DNA from: Candidatus Magnetomicrobium cryptolimnococcus
Lineage (GTDB): Bacteria; Nitrospirota; Thermodesulfovibrionia; Thermodesulfovibrionales; Magnetobacteriaceae
Length of the DNA: 64,000 bases
NCBI GenBank assembly: GCA_018606805.1
Contig: JAGYWI010000010.1
Location: forward strand, 56,602 to 120,601
Direction of reading: 5' to 3'
The notes below the pieces were generated by a model. The model worked only from the letters and a program-made list of their open reading frames with translations. It did no database searches and was not told where the DNA came from. The translations under genes and the position numbers were made by a program. Shown piece by piece: positions 62,425-64,000 of this stretch. Position 1 is the stretch's first letter, and every line of letters starts with the position of its first letter.

Positions 62425-63282
62425 ATGAGTATTTTAAATATTAAAGAGGGTGTGGAGGCACACCTCCCTGTGTGTCTACACACCATTGTAGAGAAAAAAA
62501 AAGCAAGGCTTGATACCCAAAAAATGCGCACTCCAATTAGTGAATTAAAATCCCGTATAACTGAAGTCCCCCAAAGGAGAGATTTTGCCGCCTCAATTGA
62601 AAGAAAACGTGCTACTAATATTAAGTTTATCTGTGAGCTTAAGAAGGCGTCTCCATCAAAGGGACTCATACGGCCTGATTTTAATGTCAAACAGATAGCC
62701 TCTATTTACAGCAAAAAAGCCGTTGATGCCGTTTCCGTATTGACAGAGGAAGATTTCTTTCAAGGACATCTGGATTATATTAAAATAGTGAAAGAATGTG
62801 GCCGATTTCCGGTTTTAAGAAAGGATTTCATATTTGATGAATATCAGTTATACGAATCGTGCATATACGGCGCAGATGCACTCTTGCTAATTGCAAGTCT
62901 CCTTTCAATATCGCACGCCGACCACTTGCTTGGGTGTGCTAAAGAACTCGGTCTTGATGTCTTGTTTGAGGTACACGACTTTAAAGAACTGGAGATGGCT
63001 CTCTTACTCGATGTACCGATTATCGGTATAAATAACCGTAATTTAAAGACCCTTGATATTGACTTAAATACAACATTTAGTATGTTAAAAGATATACCAG
63101 AAGGCAAAATTGTAGTAAGTGAAAGCGGTATTAGCAATAGAGATGCAGTTTGCAGTATGGAAGCAAGCTCAGCAATACATGCACTATTAATTGGTACATC
63201 AATAATGAAGGCAAGCGATATAGAAGGCAAACTTGATGAACTTAAAAGAAAAGATAAAGAAAAAGATGGTAGTCCTGAATAA
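62425..63282 (+). CDS. trpC: Indole-3-glycerol phosphate synthase with N-terminal inserts
   Basis: A 285-residue TIM-barrel enzyme of tryptophan synthesis. Motifs: CELKKASPSKGLI (catalytic Lys), LTEEDFFQGHLDYI, LRKDFIFDEYQLYES, IIGINNRNLKTL, VVSESGI and LIGTSIM. Two abutting palindromic elements (62447-62484) are read as GVEAHLPVCLHT between residues 8 and 22, just before the VEKKKARL helix that starts the protein, so the fold should be unaffected. Lone trp gene here. Confidence 0.92.
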   Translation: MSILNIKEGVEAHLPVCLHTIVEKKKARLDTQKMRTPISELKSRITEVPQRRDFAASIERKRATNIKFICELKKASPSKGLIRPDFNVKQIASIYSKKAVDAVSVLTEEDFFQGHLDYIKIVKECGRFPVLRKDFIFDEYQLYESCIYGADALLLIASLLSISHADHLLGCAKELGLDVLFEVHDFKELEMALLLDVPIIGINNRNLKTLDIDLNTTFSMLKDIPEGKIVVSESGISNRDAVCSMEASSAIHALLIGTSIMKASDIEGKLDELKRKDKEKDGSPE

Positions 63283-63542
63283 ACATTTTATCCTTCCAAT
63301 ATTTTATATATATACTTTATAAAAAATAACGCCTTGCAATTAATAATATCACACTATATACAATAATGCAACAATAAAAAATATCAAATCACCTAAATTA
63401 CTTCTTAACAACTATGGCAAAATGCCATGAAATGAGTATCAAAATACATATTTATAACAGTTTTTTGTATACCAAAAATCAATTATTTTTTGTATAGCGG
63501 CAAATCTAAAATCTGGTATAATAATATTGTGAGGAATTAAAA
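63283..63542. other. AT-rich spacer
   Basis: No gene. Contains a TATAAT box at 63517-63522, 21 nt before the Rpn start, similar to the box before the Rpn pseudogene at 16461. Confidence 0.5.
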
Positions 63543-64000
63543 ATGTCAAAAGAATACGACAAGGTTATTAAAGAGCTGTTAAAAGATACGGTAGCTGCAT
63601 TGCTTGAAAAGATTACGGGCGTGGATATAAGCAAGGCTGAGTTAATAGAGCCGAAGATGCAAATTACGGATGAACGGGAAGCCGATTTTATACTCAAGGC
63701 GCAACTTAAGGATGGCAGCCAAGAGATTTATCACATAGAATTTCAAGGGTGTGTAGGCACACCTCCCTTCCACAAACGACAACAACATGGGCTATCGGAT
63801 GCTGCGCTACTGGGTTTATCTAAGGCAGGTTTATAAGCTGCCTGTTAAGCAATATGTGGTTTATATCGGTAAAGAGCCTTTAAAGATGAAAAGTAACATT
63901 GATGAAGATAACACAACCCACAGCTACACCATAATAGACATGAGGACAGTTGATTGTGAAAAATTCTTATACGCAGATAGACCAGAGGAGGTCATTATTT
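63543..64000 (+). pseudogene. Rpn-family nuclease gene frameshifted by a palindromic element (3' end outside window)
   Basis: Intact start MSKEYDKVIKELLKDTVAALLEKITGVDISKAELIEPKMQITDEREADFIL ... EIYHIEFQ, the nuclease core with the acidic EFQ motif. A 25-nt insertion at 63747-63771 (GGGTGTGTAGGCACACCTCC + CTTCC) then shifts the frame. Removing it restores the Rpn continuation NDNNMGYRMLRYWVYLRQVYKLPVKQYVVYIGK, which stays open to the window end. As it stands the gene yields a 97-residue truncated protein. A recently inactivated gene, unless frameshifting rescues it. Confidence 0.85.

Overview
The window looks like a chromosomal segment of a Gram-negative, flagellated bacterium close to its replication origin. 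dnaA, dnaN and gyrB lie near each other, and lnt, lolA and rhamnose genes imply an outer membrane. The flagellar export operon carries flhF/flhG/fliA and has a sigma-54 type promoter. This content, many GGDEF/CZB/CBS regulators and the unusual repeats fit a deep-branching Nitrospirota (magnetotactic-type) lineage. That placement is inference: no rRNA or marker alignment was possible.

Layout. (1) 1-16.4 kb, minus strand: a tailed-phage structural module, running from the small terminase through large terminase, portal, a small protein, holin, two giant LamG/propeller proteins, scaffold, coat, two adaptor paralogues, a stabilisation-like tail protein and a tiny Com zinc ribbon to a partial tail protein at the left edge. 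(2) 16.4-22.5 kb: a decayed accessory zone with an Rpn nuclease pseudogene, a CBS protein, a duplicated DUF3568 lipoprotein (second copy broken), a Panacea/SocA-like gene, a Uma2 remnant, a RelE-type toxin-antitoxin pair and a degenerate GGDEF protein. (3) 22.7-24.2 kb: a radical SAM protein and a single-domain response regulator. (4) 24.7-34.6 kb: the flagellar operon fliL-M-N-O-P-Q-R-flhB-flhA-flhF-flhG-fliA. (5) 34.7-45 kb, minus strand: vapBC-like pair, gyrB, hicBA, DUF29, cheD, a histidine kinase lacking its phospho-accepting His, dnaN, dnaA, a candidate origin spacer, and prfB with its programmed frameshift. (6) 45-52.8 kb: lnt, an AAA+/nuclease-like ATPase, a membrane PAS-GGDEF cyclase, a lone CZB domain, lolA and a polyprenyl-phosphate sugar transferase. 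(7) 52.9-56.2 kb: an rmlA-C-B-D dTDP-rhamnose operon. (8) 56.5-64 kb: patatin phospholipase, a DUF4325/HATPase pair between direct repeats, mtnA, a polyprenyl synthase, an AMMECR1-like protein, a small membrane protein, trpC and an Rpn gene broken by an insertion.

The most remarkable thing is a family of tiny palindromic insertion elements, core GTGYG-NNGG-CRCAC with a CTCCCT or CTCCCGTAA tail. By hand I count roughly 80-90 core units at about 50 sites. They occur singly, in tandem arrays and nested, between genes and inside genes, including the essential or core genes dnaN, lnt, lolA and trpC. Inside genes the units are usually 21 or 24 nt, so the reading frame survives and peptides such as REVCLHT, VRRRTPV or KCVGAPPS are added. 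Three filled/empty site pairs within the window show that the elements insert as units: two gains of exactly 21 nt, and one net gain of 23 nt that destroyed a gene. The 10-kb flagellar operon, gyrB, dnaA, prfB and the rml operon carry none. No transposase or other mobilising enzyme for them is present here.
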